DNA of 64,000 bases, taken from the NCBI RefSeq assembly GCF_000420705.1, contig NZ_ATVL01000007.1, positions 682,001 through 746,000 of the forward strand, written 5' to 3'. Below are positions 9,634 to 19,661 of this stretch, piece after piece. Below the pieces are notes generated by a model. The model was not told where the DNA came from. It saw only the letters and a program-made list of their open reading frames with translations, and ran no database searches. The DNA comes from Hymenobacter norwichensis DSM 15439 (lineage in GTDB: Bacteria > Bacteroidota > Bacteroidia > Cytophagales > Hymenobacteraceae). The translations under genes were made by a program, and so were the position numbers. Numbering within the stretch: position 1 is the stretch's first letter; each line of letters opens with the position of its first letter.

Positions 9634-9696
9634 CATTTACCTGCGTTGACTCGCTAGGCTCCGACTTAGCGTTATAAGCAACTTTTGCACTCGCTG

Positions 9697-11553
9697 ATGA
9701 AATTTATACCCCAGTCAGTACTAGCTGTAGCCGCGCTTGCCTGTGCGGCCATGCCCACCTTCGCCCAAACCAAACCTACCTCCAAATCCGACTTCCACCA
9801 GTGGGCTGCTACGCCGCCGATGGGTTGGAATAGCTGGGACTGCTACGGCCCTACCGTGACCGAAGCCGAGGTGAAAGCCAACGCTGATTACATGGCCAAA
9901 AACCTTAAAAGCAGTGGCTGGAACTACGTGGTAGTGGATATTCGGTGGTACGTGGGCAACGACACGGCGCACGGCTACAACGAGAAAAACCCCGACTGGA
10001 ACATCGACCAGTACGGGCGTTTCGTGCCGGCGCCGAACCGGTTTCCATCGGCGGCTGGGGGTAAGGGCTTCAAGCCGCTGGGCGACTATTTGCACGCCAA
10101 GGGGCTGAAATTCGGGATTCACATCATGCGCGGCGTGCCCGTCATTGCCGTAAATCGCAAGCTGCCCATCCTCGGTACCAAGCTCACGGCGGCGGACATC
10201 TACTCGAAAGAGGGGCAAGCCCGCTGGCTGCACGACATGTACACCGTGAAAGAAGGGCCGGGCGCACAGGAGTACTACGATTCACTGTTCAAGCTCTACG
10301 CCTCGTGGGGGCTGGATTTCGTGAAAGTCGATGACCTCTCGGAGCCTTACCACAAGGCCGAGGTGGAGATGATTCGCAAAGCCATTGACCGCTCAGGCCG
10401 CAAAATCGTGTTCAGCACCTCGCCCGGCGAAACGCCCATCAGCGAGGCCAAGCACGTGCAGGCCCACGCCAATATGTGGCGCACCGTCGGCGACTTCTGG
10501 GACAGTTGGGAGCAGCTCGAAGAGCACTTCGAAGTGTGCAACCGCTGGGCACCGTACGTCATGACGGGGGCGTGGCCCGATGCCGACATGCTGCCGATGG
10601 GCCGGCTGGGCATCCGGGCCGAGCGCGGCGACGACCGGATGACGCGCTTCACCCACGACGAACAGTACACCCTGATGACGCTGTGGAGCATCTTCCGCTC
10701 CCCACTGATGTTTGGGGGTGATTTGCCAAGCAACGATGCCTTTACGCTGGCCATGCTCACCAACAAGGACGTACTGGCCATGCACAGCAACAGCCGCAAC
10801 AACCGCCAGCTGTTCCGCCGCGACAACCTAGTGGCTTGGACCGCCGATGACCCCAAAACCGGCGACAAGTTTCTGGCCGTATTCAACGCCCAGGACCAAG
10901 AACTGGCCGAAGAGAAAACCGCCGTGTGGAACAGCGGCGTGATTACGCGCAGCACGCCCGGCCAAAGCAAAACCGCCGAAATCGACATTACGGGTGCCAC
11001 CAAGCTCTACCTGAACGTGCGCAATGGCGGCGACGATACCGGTTGGGACCACGCCGACTGGCTAACACCCACGCTTTCCAACGGCAGCAAATCGGTGGCC
11101 TTGACCTCGATTCCGTGGAAAACGGCCTCGGCGGGCTGGGGCAAAACCACCGTCAATAAGAGCGTGTCAGGCGGGCCACTGGTGGTAGATGGCAAAACCT
11201 ACGCCGACGGTATCGGCACCCATTCCAACTCGATAATCGAGTACGACTTGCCGGCCGGCTACACCAAACTCACTGCCACGGTAGGCTTGGACAAGGCGGC
11301 GGCCGGCCAGAATACCGGCGGCACCGTGCAGTTTCTGGTGTTCACCAAAAGCCCTTACCAGGCAGCCCCGCTCGATTCGGTGGCGGTGAAAGTGAATCTG
11401 GCCGAGGTAGGTCTCACCGGGCCGTGTACCGTGCGCGACCTGTGGGCCGGCAAAACTGTGGGCACCGTTACCGACGAGTTTGCCCCGTACGTGCGGCGCC
11501 ACGGCGCGCATCTGTACCGAATTTCCAAACGCGGAACGGCTACCTCGAAGTAG
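9697..11553 (+). CDS. GH27 alpha-galactosidase / beta-L-arabinopyranosidase with C-terminal NPCBM domain
   Basis: A secreted glycosidase of 618 aa. The ATG at 9697 gives a clean signal peptide ending MPTFAQ; the frame is open from 9685 through a TTG, which is less likely. GH27 landmarks: PPMGWNSWDCYG at the mature N-terminus, FVKVDD with nucleophile Asp212, and MWRTVGDFWD with acid/base Asp266. The C-terminal ~150 residues (about 465-615), containing YADGIGTHSNSIIEYDLP, match an NPCBM-type carbohydrate-binding module. GH27 includes alpha-galactosidases and some beta-L-arabinopyranosidases; the arabinose context makes the second activity plausible, but the sequence does not decide. Only 47 bp separate it from the GH127 gene. 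Confidence 0.9.
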   Translation: MKFIPQSVLAVAALACAAMPTFAQTKPTSKSDFHQWAATPPMGWNSWDCYGPTVTEAEVKANADYMAKNLKSSGWNYVVVDIRWYVGNDTAHGYNEKNPDWNIDQYGRFVPAPNRFPSAAGGKGFKPLGDYLHAKGLKFGIHIMRGVPVIAVNRKLPILGTKLTAADIYSKEGQARWLHDMYTVKEGPGAQEYYDSLFKLYASWGLDFVKVDDLSEPYHKAEVEMIRKAIDRSGRKIVFSTSPGETPISEAKHVQAHANMWRTVGDFWDSWEQLEEHFEVCNRWAPYVMTGAWPDADMLPMGRLGIRAERGDDRMTRFTHDEQYTLMTLWSIFRSPLMFGGDLPSNDAFTLAMLTNKDVLAMHSNSRNNRQLFRRDNLVAWTADDPKTGDKFLAVFNAQDQELAEEKTAVWNSGVITRSTPGQSKTAEIDITGATKLYLNVRNGGDDTGWDHADWLTPTLSNGSKSVALTSIPWKTASAGWGKTTVNKSVSGGPLVVDGKTYADGIGTHSNSIIEYDLPAGYTKLTATVGLDKAAAGQNTGGTVQFLVFTKSPYQAAPLDSVAVKVNLAEVGLTGPCTVRDLWAGKTVGTVTDEFAPYVRRHGAHLYRISKRGTATSK

Positions 11554-11600
11554 GCCGTTCCTTCCTCACGCATTCCCCATCCCCAAATTCCCCCTTTCGT

Positions 11601-13652
11601 ATGAAAAGCTTATTTCCTGTGCTTGCCGTTGCCGGCTTGCTTGCTACGCCGAGCGTAGCGCAGTCGGTGAAGCGCTCCGACTATCCCATTCAGGCTGTAA
11701 ATTTCACCAAGGTGAAGCTAGATGATAAGTTCTGGTTGCCCCGCCTCAAAACCAACACCGACGTCACCATTCCGGCTTCGTTTCAGCGTTGCGAAGCCAC
11801 CAACCGGGTGAAGAATTTCGAGATGGCCGCGGCCAAATCGGGCAAGTTTGCCACCACGTTTCCCTTCGACGATACCGACATCTACAAGACCATCGAGGGT
11901 GCGTCGTACTCGCTGAGCCTGTACCCCGACAAGAAGCTGGAAAGCTACATCGATGAGCTGATTGCGAAAGTGGGCAAGGCGCAGGAACCCGACGGATACC
12001 TGTACACGGCCCGCACCATCGACCCGGCACACCCGCACGCCTGGGCCGGTAAGGAACGCTGGGAAAAGGAGCGGGAGCTGAGCCACGAGCTGTATAACTC
12101 CGGCCACCTCTACGAGTCGGCGGTGGCGCACTATGAGGCGACTGGCAAAAAGAACCTGCTGAACATTGCCCTCAAAAACGCCGATTTGGTGTGCGCCACC
12201 TTCGGGCCCGGCAAGCGCGCCGTCGCGCCCGGCCACGAAATCGTGGAAATGGGCCTCGTGAAGCTGTACCGCGTGACTGGCAAGCCCGAGTACCTGAGTA
12301 CGGCCAAGTTCTTTATCGAGCAGCGCGGGCAGTACAAAGGCTACGACCCCAAGAGCCCCGATGTCTGGAAAAACGGCTCGTACTGGCAAGACCACCAATC
12401 GGTGTACGACCAGAAAGAAGCCATTGGCCACGCCGTACGCGCCGAATACCTGTACTCGGCTATGGCGGATGTAGCGGCCCTCACCGGCGACCAGAAAATG
12501 CTGGCGTCGGTGGACAGCATCTGGAACAACATGGTTACCAAGAAGCTGTACGTAACCGGCGGCACCGGAGCCGTGGCTGGTGGGGAGCGGTTCGGTGGCA
12601 ACTATGAGCTGCCCAATGGCACGGCCTACAACGAAACCTGTGCCTCGGTGGCCAACGTGTACTGGAACCAGCGCATGTTCCTGTTGCACGGCGACTCGAA
12701 GTACGTGGACGTAATGGAGAAGGTGCTTTACAACGGCCTGATTTCGGGTGTGGGGCTCGATGGCAAGTCGTTCTTCTACTCCAACGCCATGCAAATCAAG
12801 AACAGCGCCGTGTTCGGGCAGTCGGAGCCGGAGCGGGCGGGCTGGTTTGAGTGCTCGTGCTGTCCCACCAACCTGGCGCGGCTGTTCCCGTCGTTGCCGG
12901 GCTACGTGTATGCCCAGAAAGCCAATGACGTGTACGTCAACCTGTTCATCAACGGCACCACCGATTTGAACGTGAACAAGCAGGCCGTGCGCATCACCCA
13001 GCAAAACAACTACCCCTGGAACGCTGACCTAAAATTCACGGTAGCCCCCAAGTCCAGCGCCGACTTCAACCTTCTGGTGCGCCTGCCCGGCTGGGCCCGC
13101 AACGAAGCGTTGCCATCTAACCTCTACACCTTCGCCGCCCCTTCGCAGGAGCAAGTGAGCATCAAGGTGAACGGTAAGGTGCAGCCGTACACTACGCGCA
13201 ATGGCTACGCCGTATTGGCCCGCAAGTGGAAGAAAAACGACGTGGTAGAAGTGGCCCTGCCGATGGAAACGCGCAAAGTAGTGGCTAACCCCAACGTGCG
13301 CGACGATGCTGGTAAAGTGGCCCTACAGCGCGGCCCGCTGATGTATTGCGCCGAGTGGAAAGACAACGACGGCCGCACCAGCAACATCGTGGTGCCCGCC
13401 GCTACCAGCTTCACGGCCAGTTACAAGCCTGACGTGCTCAACGGCATCACCGAGCTAACCGCCACCGTGCCCGTGGTGAAAGTGGACGCCGCCAACAACT
13501 CCATCAGCACCGTGCAGCAAACCCTAACCGCCATTCCGTACTACGCTTGGGCCAACCGCGGCAAAGGCGAAATGACCGTGTGGTTCCCAGAACGTATCAC
13601 CGACGTGGACTTGATTACCCGCAAAGCGGAAGAGAAGATAGTCGCCAAGTAG
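11601..13652 (+). CDS. GH127 beta-L-arabinofuranosidase (DUF1680)
   Basis: A secreted 683-aa enzyme with signal peptide ending PSVAQ; the ATG at 11601 was chosen over an upstream GTG at 11424, which lies inside the preceding gene. GH127 enzymes hydrolyse beta-L-arabinofuranosyl bonds with a zinc-bound cysteine nucleophile. The zinc/catalytic set is present: Glu345 and Cys347 in NETCASVANVYW, and Cys420-Cys421 in ECSCCPTNLARL, corresponding to E338, C340, C417 and C418 of Bifidobacterium HypBA1. The fold has an N-terminal (alpha/alpha) barrel and C-terminal beta domains. It is paired with the GH27 gene upstream and ends before a strong terminator at 13701. DUF1680 proteins have diverse substrates, so the linkage is not certain. 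Confidence 0.92.
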   Translation: MKSLFPVLAVAGLLATPSVAQSVKRSDYPIQAVNFTKVKLDDKFWLPRLKTNTDVTIPASFQRCEATNRVKNFEMAAAKSGKFATTFPFDDTDIYKTIEGASYSLSLYPDKKLESYIDELIAKVGKAQEPDGYLYTARTIDPAHPHAWAGKERWEKERELSHELYNSGHLYESAVAHYEATGKKNLLNIALKNADLVCATFGPGKRAVAPGHEIVEMGLVKLYRVTGKPEYLSTAKFFIEQRGQYKGYDPKSPDVWKNGSYWQDHQSVYDQKEAIGHAVRAEYLYSAMADVAALTGDQKMLASVDSIWNNMVTKKLYVTGGTGAVAGGERFGGNYELPNGTAYNETCASVANVYWNQRMFLLHGDSKYVDVMEKVLYNGLISGVGLDGKSFFYSNAMQIKNSAVFGQSEPERAGWFECSCCPTNLARLFPSLPGYVYAQKANDVYVNLFINGTTDLNVNKQAVRITQQNNYPWNADLKFTVAPKSSADFNLLVRLPGWARNEALPSNLYTFAAPSQEQVSIKVNGKVQPYTTRNGYAVLARKWKKNDVVEVALPMETRKVVANPNVRDDAGKVALQRGPLMYCAEWKDNDGRTSNIVVPAATSFTASYKPDVLNGITELTATVPVVKVDAANNSISTVQQTLTAIPYYAWANRGKGEMTVWFPERITDVDLITRKAEEKIVAK

Positions 13653-13700
13653 ACTGTTATTCCGACCGTATAGAGGAATCCAGATTCATTTCTGCCAGTC

Positions 13701-13739
13701 AAAAACCGGTCATGCTTCCCGAAGCATGACCGGTTTTTT
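13701..13739. terminator. Intrinsic terminator after GH127 gene
   Basis: 18-bp perfect arms (13701-13718 and 13721-13738), left arm AAAAACCGGTCATGCTTC, are separated by only CC and end in a T-run. The A-run on the other side makes it potentially bidirectional. Confidence 0.92.
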
Positions 13740-13777
13740 ATGGGTTTACCAGGGTGTGCATAGCAAACAAAAGAACT

Positions 13778-13870
13778 GTCATGCAGAGCGCAGCGAAGCA
13801 TCTCGCGTGCTGACGCTGGATTACTGTTGCAACCTCAGCACGCGAGATGCTTCGCTGCGCTCTGCATGAC
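13778..13870. repeat. Palindromic repeat family A, copy 3
   Basis: Perfect 36-base arms (13778-13813 and 13835-13870) start GTCATGCAGAGCGCAGCGAA. The 21-base centre differs from copy 1. Confidence 0.95.
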
Positions 13871-13906
13871 GGCCTTTGTTATGTGATTAGCTCATGTATA
13901 GAACAA

Positions 13907-13938
13907 AACTGGTTATGCTTCTTGAAGCATGACCAGTT
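13907..13938. repeat. Hairpin related to the terminator at 13701
   Basis: 15-base arms AACTGGTTATGCTTC and GAAGCATGACCAGTT have one mismatch and a 2-base centre. The inner GAAGCATGACC is shared with the terminator 200 bp upstream. There is no T-run, so it is not an obvious terminator. Confidence 0.7.
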
Positions 13939-14033
13939 ATTGTTGGGCTGATAGTGCCTATTCCAGTTTGATGCGTAAGCCTGTTATCTACCGTATAGAC
14001 CTCGACTCGTCAACCAACCAACCCACCTACGCA

Positions 14034-15626
14034 ATGCCCAATCAACCCTCGTTCACGCCGTTTCGCCGGGAGGTGCTGTTGCAACAATTGGAAGCGCAGC
14101 CTGAGTGGGACCTGCTGGTAATTGGGGGCGGCGCTACTGGGCTGGGGGTGGCGCTGGATGGTATCAGTAGGGGCTACAAAACCTTGCTGCTAGAGCAGGT
14201 GGATTACGCCAAAGGCACCAGCAGCCGCAGTACCAAGCTGGTGCACGGCGGGGTGCGCTACTTGGCGCAAGGCGACGTAGCGCTGGTGCGCGAGGCATTA
14301 TACGAGCGGGGTCTGTTGCTGAAAAACGCGCCGCATCTGGTCAAGAATCAGGATTTCATCATCCCAAACTACAACTGGTGGGGCGGCCCGTTCTATACTA
14401 TCGGTCTGAAACTGTACGACCTGCTGGCTGGTAAGCTCAGCCTGGGTGCTTCGGTGCATCTTAGCAAAGCGGAAACCCTGGCGCGCCTCGGCAGCCTGAA
14501 ACCGGAGGGTTTGCGCGGCGGCGTGCTCTACCACGACGGGCAGTTTGATGATGCGCGGCTGGCCATCAACCTAGCCCAAACGGCCATCGAGCAAGGCGGT
14601 ACGCTACTCAACCACTTCGAGGTGCGTGGGCTGCTGAAAGACGCGCGCGGCAACATCATTGGCGTATCGGCCACCAACCAGGAAACCGGCACTGCCTATG
14701 AAGTGCGCGCCAAGGTGGTGGTAAATGCCACCGGCATCTTCGTGGATGATATTCTGCAACTTGATAAGCCGGGCGGCCGGAAGCTGGTGCGGCCCAGCCA
14801 GGGCGTGCATATCGTGCTAGACAAGTCGTTTTGGCCCGGCGACGACGCGTTGATGATTCCGAAAACCGACGACGGCCGGGTGCTATTTGCCGTGCCCTGG
14901 CACAACCGGGTGGTGGTTGGCACCACCGACACGCCCCTCACCGAATACCGCCAGGAACCGCAGGCCCTGGAAGCGGAAATCGAGTTCATCTTGCGCACGG
15001 CCGGGCGCTACCTCACCCGCGCCCCCCAATGCTCCGATGCGCTGAGCGTATTTGCCGGGCTACGCCCCTTGGCGGCTACGGAAGGCGGCGACGAGAAAAC
15101 TCAGGAAATTTCGCGCAGCCACAAGATAATCGTGTCGGAAACCGGGCTCATCACCATTACGGGCGGCAAATGGACCACCTACCGCCGTATGGGCCAAGAC
15201 ACCGTGGACCAGGCCGTGGCGCTGAGCAAGCTGCCCGCTGCCGCCAGCCGTACCGCCCACCTACCCATCCACGGTGCCCAGCCCACCCCCGACCGAAGCA
15301 GCCACCTCTACGTGTACGGCACCGACCAACCGGCCTTGCTCGAACTAATAGCCCAGCAACCCGAACTCGGCCAAAAACTGGACCTAAGCCTCGAATTTCT
15401 GAAGGCGGAAGTGGTATGGGCTGCCCGCCACGAAATGGCCCGCACCGTGGAAGACGTACTGGCTAGGCGGGTGCGCATCTTGTTCCTCGACGCCCGCGCA
15501 GCCCTGCGCGTGGCGCCAGCAGTGGCCGCCCTGCTGGCGCAGGAGCTAGGCCACGATGCCGCCTGGCAGCAGCAGCAAGTAGCGGCATTCCGAGAGGTGG
15601 CCCAGCAGTACGTGCTGCCTAGCTGA
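14034..15626 (+). CDS. glpD: Glycerol-3-phosphate dehydrogenase (FAD-dependent)
   Basis: Oxidises sn-glycerol 3-phosphate to dihydroxyacetone phosphate and passes electrons to the quinone pool at the inner membrane. The ATG at 14034 gives 530 aa; the open frame continues upstream to 13929 but would overlap the hairpin at 13907. The Rossmann motif [18 protein letters not shown] (about residues 25-42) binds FAD, and [15 protein letters not shown] is the family signature. The C-terminal cap domain with [16 protein letters not shown] fits GlpD. glpK follows 41 bp downstream on the same strand, so the two form a glycerol operon set inside the arabinose locus. Confidence 0.95.
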   Translation: MPNQPSFTPFRREVLLQQLEAQPEWDLLVIGGGATGLGVALDGISRGYKTLLLEQVDYAKGTSSRSTKLVHGGVRYLAQGDVALVREALYERGLLLKNAPHLVKNQDFIIPNYNWWGGPFYTIGLKLYDLLAGKLSLGASVHLSKAETLARLGSLKPEGLRGGVLYHDGQFDDARLAINLAQTAIEQGGTLLNHFEVRGLLKDARGNIIGVSATNQETGTAYEVRAKVVVNATGIFVDDILQLDKPGGRKLVRPSQGVHIVLDKSFWPGDDALMIPKTDDGRVLFAVPWHNRVVVGTTDTPLTEYRQEPQALEAEIEFILRTAGRYLTRAPQCSDALSVFAGLRPLAATEGGDEKTQEISRSHKIIVSETGLITITGGKWTTYRRMGQDTVDQAVALSKLPAAASRTAHLPIHGAQPTPDRSSHLYVYGTDQPALLELIAQQPELGQKLDLSLEFLKAEVVWAARHEMARTVEDVLARRVRILFLDARAALRVAPAVAALLAQELGHDAAWQQQQVAAFREVAQQYVLPS

Positions 15627-15667
15627 GTGCTTCTGGTCGTATCTTACCCTTGACTTATCCACCCGCC

Positions 15668-17188
15668 ATGCAACAGTTTATTCTGGCTCTCGACCAAGGC
15701 ACGACCAGCTCCCGCGCCATCCTTTTCGATAAGAAAGGGCATATTGTGGCCGAAGCGCAGAAGGAGTTTAAGCAGATTTTCCCCAAGCCCGGTTGGGTGG
15801 AGCACGACCCGCTGGAAATCTGGTCGACGCAGGCGGGGGTGGCGGCGGAAGCCACGGTGAAAGCTGGCCGCAACGGCAAGAGCATTGCCGCCATCGGCAT
15901 CACCAATCAGCGCGAAACCGTGGTAGTTTGGAACCGCAAAACTGGCAAGCCGGTCTACAACGCCATTGTGTGGCAAGACCGCCGCACCGCCGAATACTGC
16001 GACCAACTGCGCGCCGAAGGCCAGGAAGACCTGATTCGCCGCAAAACCGGGTTGCTGCTGGATGCCTACTTTTCAGCCAGCAAAGTGCGCTGGATTCTCG
16101 ACCACGTAAAAGGCGCCCGCAAGCAGGCCGAGGCGGGTAAACTGGCATTTGGCACCGTGGATAGTTGGCTGATTTGGAATTTCACCCAGGGCGAGCTGCA
16201 CGTGACGGACGTAACCAACGCTTCCCGCACCATGCTCTTCAATATTCACACGCTCGAATGGGATGTGGAACTGCTGGCGCTGTTTGATATTCCGCGTAGC
16301 ATGTTGCCCGATGTGCGGCAATCGAGCGAGATGTATGGCGAAACCAAAACCACCATCTTCGCCTCGAAAATACCCATTGCAGGCATTGCCGGCGACCAAC
16401 AAGCGGCGCTGTTTGGGCAGCAGTGTGTGCGGTCGGGTATGGTGAAAAGCACCTACGGCACCGGCTGTTTCATGCTGATGAACATCGGGACGGAAGCCCG
16501 GCTCTCGCAAAACCAACTGCTTACTACCGTGGCCTGGAAGATAAACGGGCAGGTGCAGTATGCGCTGGAAGGCAGTATTTTCATTGCCGGCGCCGTGGTG
16601 CAATGGCTGCGCGACAACCTCGGCGTCATCAAAACATCGGCGGAGGTAGAGCAGCTCGCTAGGCAAGTCAGCAGCTCCGACGGAGTGTGTTTCGTGCCCG
16701 CTTTTGCTGGGCTGGGCGCGCCCTACTGGGACCCGTACGCGCGGGGCGTCATCTTCGGTATGACCCGGGCCACCCAAGCGGCGCACATCGCCCGCGCCGC
16801 CCTGGAAGCCATTGCCTACCAAACCATGGACGTGCTGAAAGCCATGCAGGCTGATGCCGGCCTACCCATTGCCGAGCTACGGGTAGACGGCGGCGCAACC
16901 AGCAACGAAACCCTGATGCAGTTTCTGGCCGACGTGGTGAACACCAACGTAGTGCGGCCGCGCATGGCCGAAACCACCGCGCTGGGCGCGGCTTACTTGG
17001 CCGGACTGGCCGTGGGCTACTGGAAAAGCTTAGAGGAAATTCAGGCGCTGCCCCACGCCGAAAAACGGTTCAGCCCGAAGCTGCAACCAGCCCAGGTGCA
17101 GGCCGGAATTGCGAACTGGCACCGCGCCGTGCAGGCCCTGCAAGTATGGTCAAAAGCCCCGCAATCCACCCTACTCGAAACTAGCTAG
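15668..17188 (+). CDS. glpK: Glycerol kinase
   Basis: Phosphorylates glycerol with ATP to glycerol 3-phosphate, feeding the adjacent glpD. The ATG at 15668 gives 506 aa, the usual FGGY glycerol kinase length (E. coli 502). Landmarks: [16 protein letters not shown] at the N-terminus, [38 protein letters not shown] and [18 protein letters not shown]. An in-frame TTG at 15650 is an unlikely start. It runs convergently into the DUF6807 gene with only 13 bp between stops. No glycerol facilitator (glpF) is in the window. Confidence 0.97.
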   Translation: MQQFILALDQGTTSSRAILFDKKGHIVAEAQKEFKQIFPKPGWVEHDPLEIWSTQAGVAAEATVKAGRNGKSIAAIGITNQRETVVVWNRKTGKPVYNAIVWQDRRTAEYCDQLRAEGQEDLIRRKTGLLLDAYFSASKVRWILDHVKGARKQAEAGKLAFGTVDSWLIWNFTQGELHVTDVTNASRTMLFNIHTLEWDVELLALFDIPRSMLPDVRQSSEMYGETKTTIFASKIPIAGIAGDQQAALFGQQCVRSGMVKSTYGTGCFMLMNIGTEARLSQNQLLTTVAWKINGQVQYALEGSIFIAGAVVQWLRDNLGVIKTSAEVEQLARQVSSSDGVCFVPAFAGLGAPYWDPYARGVIFGMTRATQAAHIARAALEAIAYQTMDVLKAMQADAGLPIAELRVDGGATSNETLMQFLADVVNTNVVRPRMAETTALGAAYLAGLAVGYWKSLEEIQALPHAEKRFSPKLQPAQVQAGIANWHRAVQALQVWSKAPQSTLLETS

Positions 17189-17201
17189 TATTATATGGGC
17201 C

Positions 17202-18251
17202 TTACTTCACGGCTAGGTTTTTCTTGGCGAAGTCGGCAGCAGCTTGGTTGAGTTGTTTGGTGGATAGGGTACTGTTGCCTTCGTCGATTAGCACTCGGTA
17301 GCGGAACGTCACCGATTCGCCCTTCTTGAGTTGAAGGTTTTTGGCAGTGGCGCCGTTGGTGAAAATCTTCTCGCCGAGTGGGTTGGCGGCAAACAAGCCG
17401 TAGCCGCGGGCGTGCCAATAGGTGGGATAGTTGAAATTCTTGGGATGGTCGAGGATAACAACGCTCACCGAATCAGCGCCCATTTTGCCATACATCTTGC
17501 ACCATGCGGCGCGAGTACCCCACACGTCGTTGCCGCGCTTGCCGGTGCTGGCGAGGTAGTTGCCGTTGGGGATTCGGTCGGTGCCAGCCTTCACTAGCGT
17601 TACGTTGCCTTTGTTGTCGGTGAACTTCTCGTCTTTGTCGCTCGGGATTTGCAGCTCATGGGCCACTCGCAAGCCTAGCAGCCCATCCTTGACATCGGTA
17701 AACGTGACTTCGGTATTCGCCTTGAGCGTCGTAACCCGGTCGATGGTGCGTTGCTGGTGGGTGCCGCTGAACTCGAAGCGGGTGGTTTCCTCTAGCAAAA
17801 CGTCGTTTTGCTGGTTCGTCCAGTTGGCGTGGTAGGCCAAGGTGCCAGTGGGGCCGCTGGTGGTTTCCAAGATTTTGTCGGTCTTGATCCAGCCGTAGGC
17901 CCCCTTTTTCTCGGTTGGAATGGCGTAGGAGTTGTTCCAGAAATCGAGGCCATTCACGTTCTCGAAGTTCAACCACAACCCAAGGTGGTGCGGGTGGTCG
18001 GTGGGGTCGCCGGGCTTAGGCGCTACGGGGAAGCCGCGCGTAACGGCCGTGCCTTTGGCCGTGTGCAGCGGGTAGAGCACGGGCTTTTCCAGGCTGTCGG
18101 GGTAGAGGAAGCTGGTGAATAGCTGCTTGCCCACAAACACATCTATCTTTTTGGCTTTGGCGTCTTTGGTGATGCGCACAGCCGGCTTTTGCTGCGCCTG
18201 TACTTCGGTCAAGCAGCCAGCCGTCAAAAGCAAGCAAAGAAATTTCATCAT
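17202..18251 (-). CDS. Secreted DUF6807 (PmoA-like) protein
   Basis: A 349-aa protein with a signal peptide ending VQAQ. It matches the DUF6807 / 'PmoA family' group by TDHPHHLGLW near residue 86 and the overall beta-rich sandwich pattern; the PmoA name comes from a weak similarity and does not imply methane oxidation. Members are common in Bacteroidota and Planctomycetes next to Gfo/Idh/MocA oxidoreductases and DUF1080 proteins, as here (19 bp downstream of the oxidoreductase gene). A role in processing oxidised sugars is inferred from that context. Biochemical function is not known to me. Confidence 0.82.
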   Translation of the reverse strand: MMKFLCLLLTAGCLTEVQAQQKPAVRITKDAKAKKIDVFVGKQLFTSFLYPDSLEKPVLYPLHTAKGTAVTRGFPVAPKPGDPTDHPHHLGLWLNFENVNGLDFWNNSYAIPTEKKGAYGWIKTDKILETTSGPTGTLAYHANWTNQQNDVLLEETTRFEFSGTHQQRTIDRVTTLKANTEVTFTDVKDGLLGLRVAHELQIPSDKDEKFTDNKGNVTLVKAGTDRIPNGNYLASTGKRGNDVWGTRAAWCKMYGKMGADSVSVVILDHPKNFNYPTYWHARGYGLFAANPLGEKIFTNGATAKNLQLKKGESVTFRYRVLIDEGNSTLSTKQLNQAAADFAKKNLAVK

Positions 18252-18270
18252 GGCGCGGACCTGTAACGGG

Positions 18271-19626
18271 CTAAGAAGTAAACACCTTACCGCCCACCAT
18301 CACCTCCTGCTTTTTCTCGTCAAAGGTGGCTTTGAGCCCTGTGTGCGCGGCGGCGGTGGTCATGATGTTGGCAATGGAGTGATAATACCCGGCCTCAACA
18401 GGCGCATTGGGCTGCTTGCGGCTGCGGACGCACTCCATCCAGTTGCGCACGTGGTTGGAGGTAAGCAAGTCGCCGCCCGTATTGGCCGATGCAGCCACCG
18501 CCGTAGCCTCCGACAAGCTGAACTCCGGCAGCAGATTGGCTTGCATCTGCATTTCGTCGGCGTGCTGTTTGGTTAGGCCGCCTCTGGGTATCACCTTGTT
18601 GGTGTTCAGGTTCAGCTCGCCGCCGTTGGAGTAGTAGATTTCGGTGGGCCGTTCGTCGCCGTTGTGCATGCGCGAGCCAAACGTCACCTGGAAGCCGCTG
18701 GACGGGTCGTTGGCCGGGCCGTAGTCGAACACGGCCGTTAGCGTATCCCAGTTGCGGCGGCCGTCTTTCCACATGTAAATACCGCCGTTCGCCACCACGC
18801 TGCGCGGGTGTTGCAGGCCCGTAAACCAATGCACGGTGTCAATCTGGTGGCTCATCCATTGGCCCGGCAAGCCCGAGGAGTAGGGCCAGAACAACCGGTA
18901 CTCCAAGTACTTCCGCGGGTCGAAGGCTTCGGCGGGGCGGTTCATCAAAAACCGCTTCCAATCGGTATCCGCTTCCTTGAGCTGGCTGAGTAAGGCCGGC
19001 CGGCGCCAGCGCCCCGGCTGGTTCACGTTCCAGGTTAGTTCTACCATCGTAATCGGGCCAAACTTGCCGGATTTGATGAAAGAATCGGCGGCGTGATAGT
19101 TGGCTCCGCTGCGGCGCTGCGAGCCAATCTGCACAATCTGCTTGGACGCCTTAATGGCTTTCAGGGCCGCCCGGTTGTCTTCCATCGTCTCGGCGAAGGG
19201 CTTTTCCACGTAGGCGTCGCAGCCGGCTTTCACGGCCTCAATGGCGTGCAGCGCGTGCTGGAAGTCGGCGGTACCCACAAACACGGCATCCACATCTTTC
19301 TTGGCGTACATCTCCTCGTTGTTGCGGTAGGCCACCACGTCGTGCCCCAGCTTCGCCTTCCACATGGCCGCGCCTTCTTCCCGGCGCTGCTTCCAAATGT
19401 CGGACACGGCCACTACATCGAAATTCAGCTCCTTGTAGTGGTTCAGAAAGCAAGGCATGTGGGAGTTGCGGTGACGGTCAGAGAAGCCCACTACGCCCAC
19501 TCGCACCCGGTCGTTGGCCCCGATGATGCGCTTGTAGCTGCTGGCCGACCAGGAAACCTGCGAGAACATCACTCCGGCGCTAGCTAGGGCAGTGGTTTTA
19601 AGAAAATCACGACGCTGATAAGACAT
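18271..19626 (-). CDS. Gfo/Idh/MocA-family oxidoreductase, Tat-exported
   Basis: An NAD(P)-dependent sugar or cyclitol oxidoreductase of 451 aa. The start at 19626 gives MSYQRRDFLKTTALASAG, a twin-arginine signal (Arg5-Arg6), so the folded, cofactor-loaded protein is exported. The Rossmann segment VRVGVVGFSDRHRNSH (about residue 40), AVFVGTADFQHALHAIEAVK and DAYVEKPFAETMEDN with its EKP motif are family hallmarks. Exported members in sugar loci are known to oxidise glycosides to 3-keto forms. It lies between DUF6807 and DUF1080 genes on one strand, 35 bp after the latter. The reading frame is open upstream to 19761, but that would overlap the DUF1080 gene. Confidence 0.9.
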   Translation of the reverse strand: MSYQRRDFLKTTALASAGVMFSQVSWSASSYKRIIGANDRVRVGVVGFSDRHRNSHMPCFLNHYKELNFDVVAVSDIWKQRREEGAAMWKAKLGHDVVAYRNNEEMYAKKDVDAVFVGTADFQHALHAIEAVKAGCDAYVEKPFAETMEDNRAALKAIKASKQIVQIGSQRRSGANYHAADSFIKSGKFGPITMVELTWNVNQPGRWRRPALLSQLKEADTDWKRFLMNRPAEAFDPRKYLEYRLFWPYSSGLPGQWMSHQIDTVHWFTGLQHPRSVVANGGIYMWKDGRRNWDTLTAVFDYGPANDPSSGFQVTFGSRMHNGDERPTEIYYSNGGELNLNTNKVIPRGGLTKQHADEMQMQANLLPEFSLSEATAVAASANTGGDLLTSNHVRNWMECVRSRKQPNAPVEAGYYHSIANIMTTAAAHTGLKATFDEKKQEVMVGGKVFTS

Positions 19627-19661
19627 AATAACAGGCAATTGAGGGTGAGAAAAGCGGATGA

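Larger units (their letters stand above)
13653..14033. other. Intergenic region GH127-glpD with two related hairpins and a family A repeat
   Basis: This 381-bp gap has no credible gene. It holds a strong terminator (13701-13739), repeat family A copy 3 (13778-13870) and a second hairpin (13907-13938) whose core resembles the terminator. The glpD promoter should lie here or in the last 100 bp; no convincing promoter was recognised. Confidence 0.8.

Noticed and set aside
11424-11600. Long N-terminal extension of the GH127 gene
   Set aside because: It overlaps the GH27 gene; the signal peptide starts at 11601.
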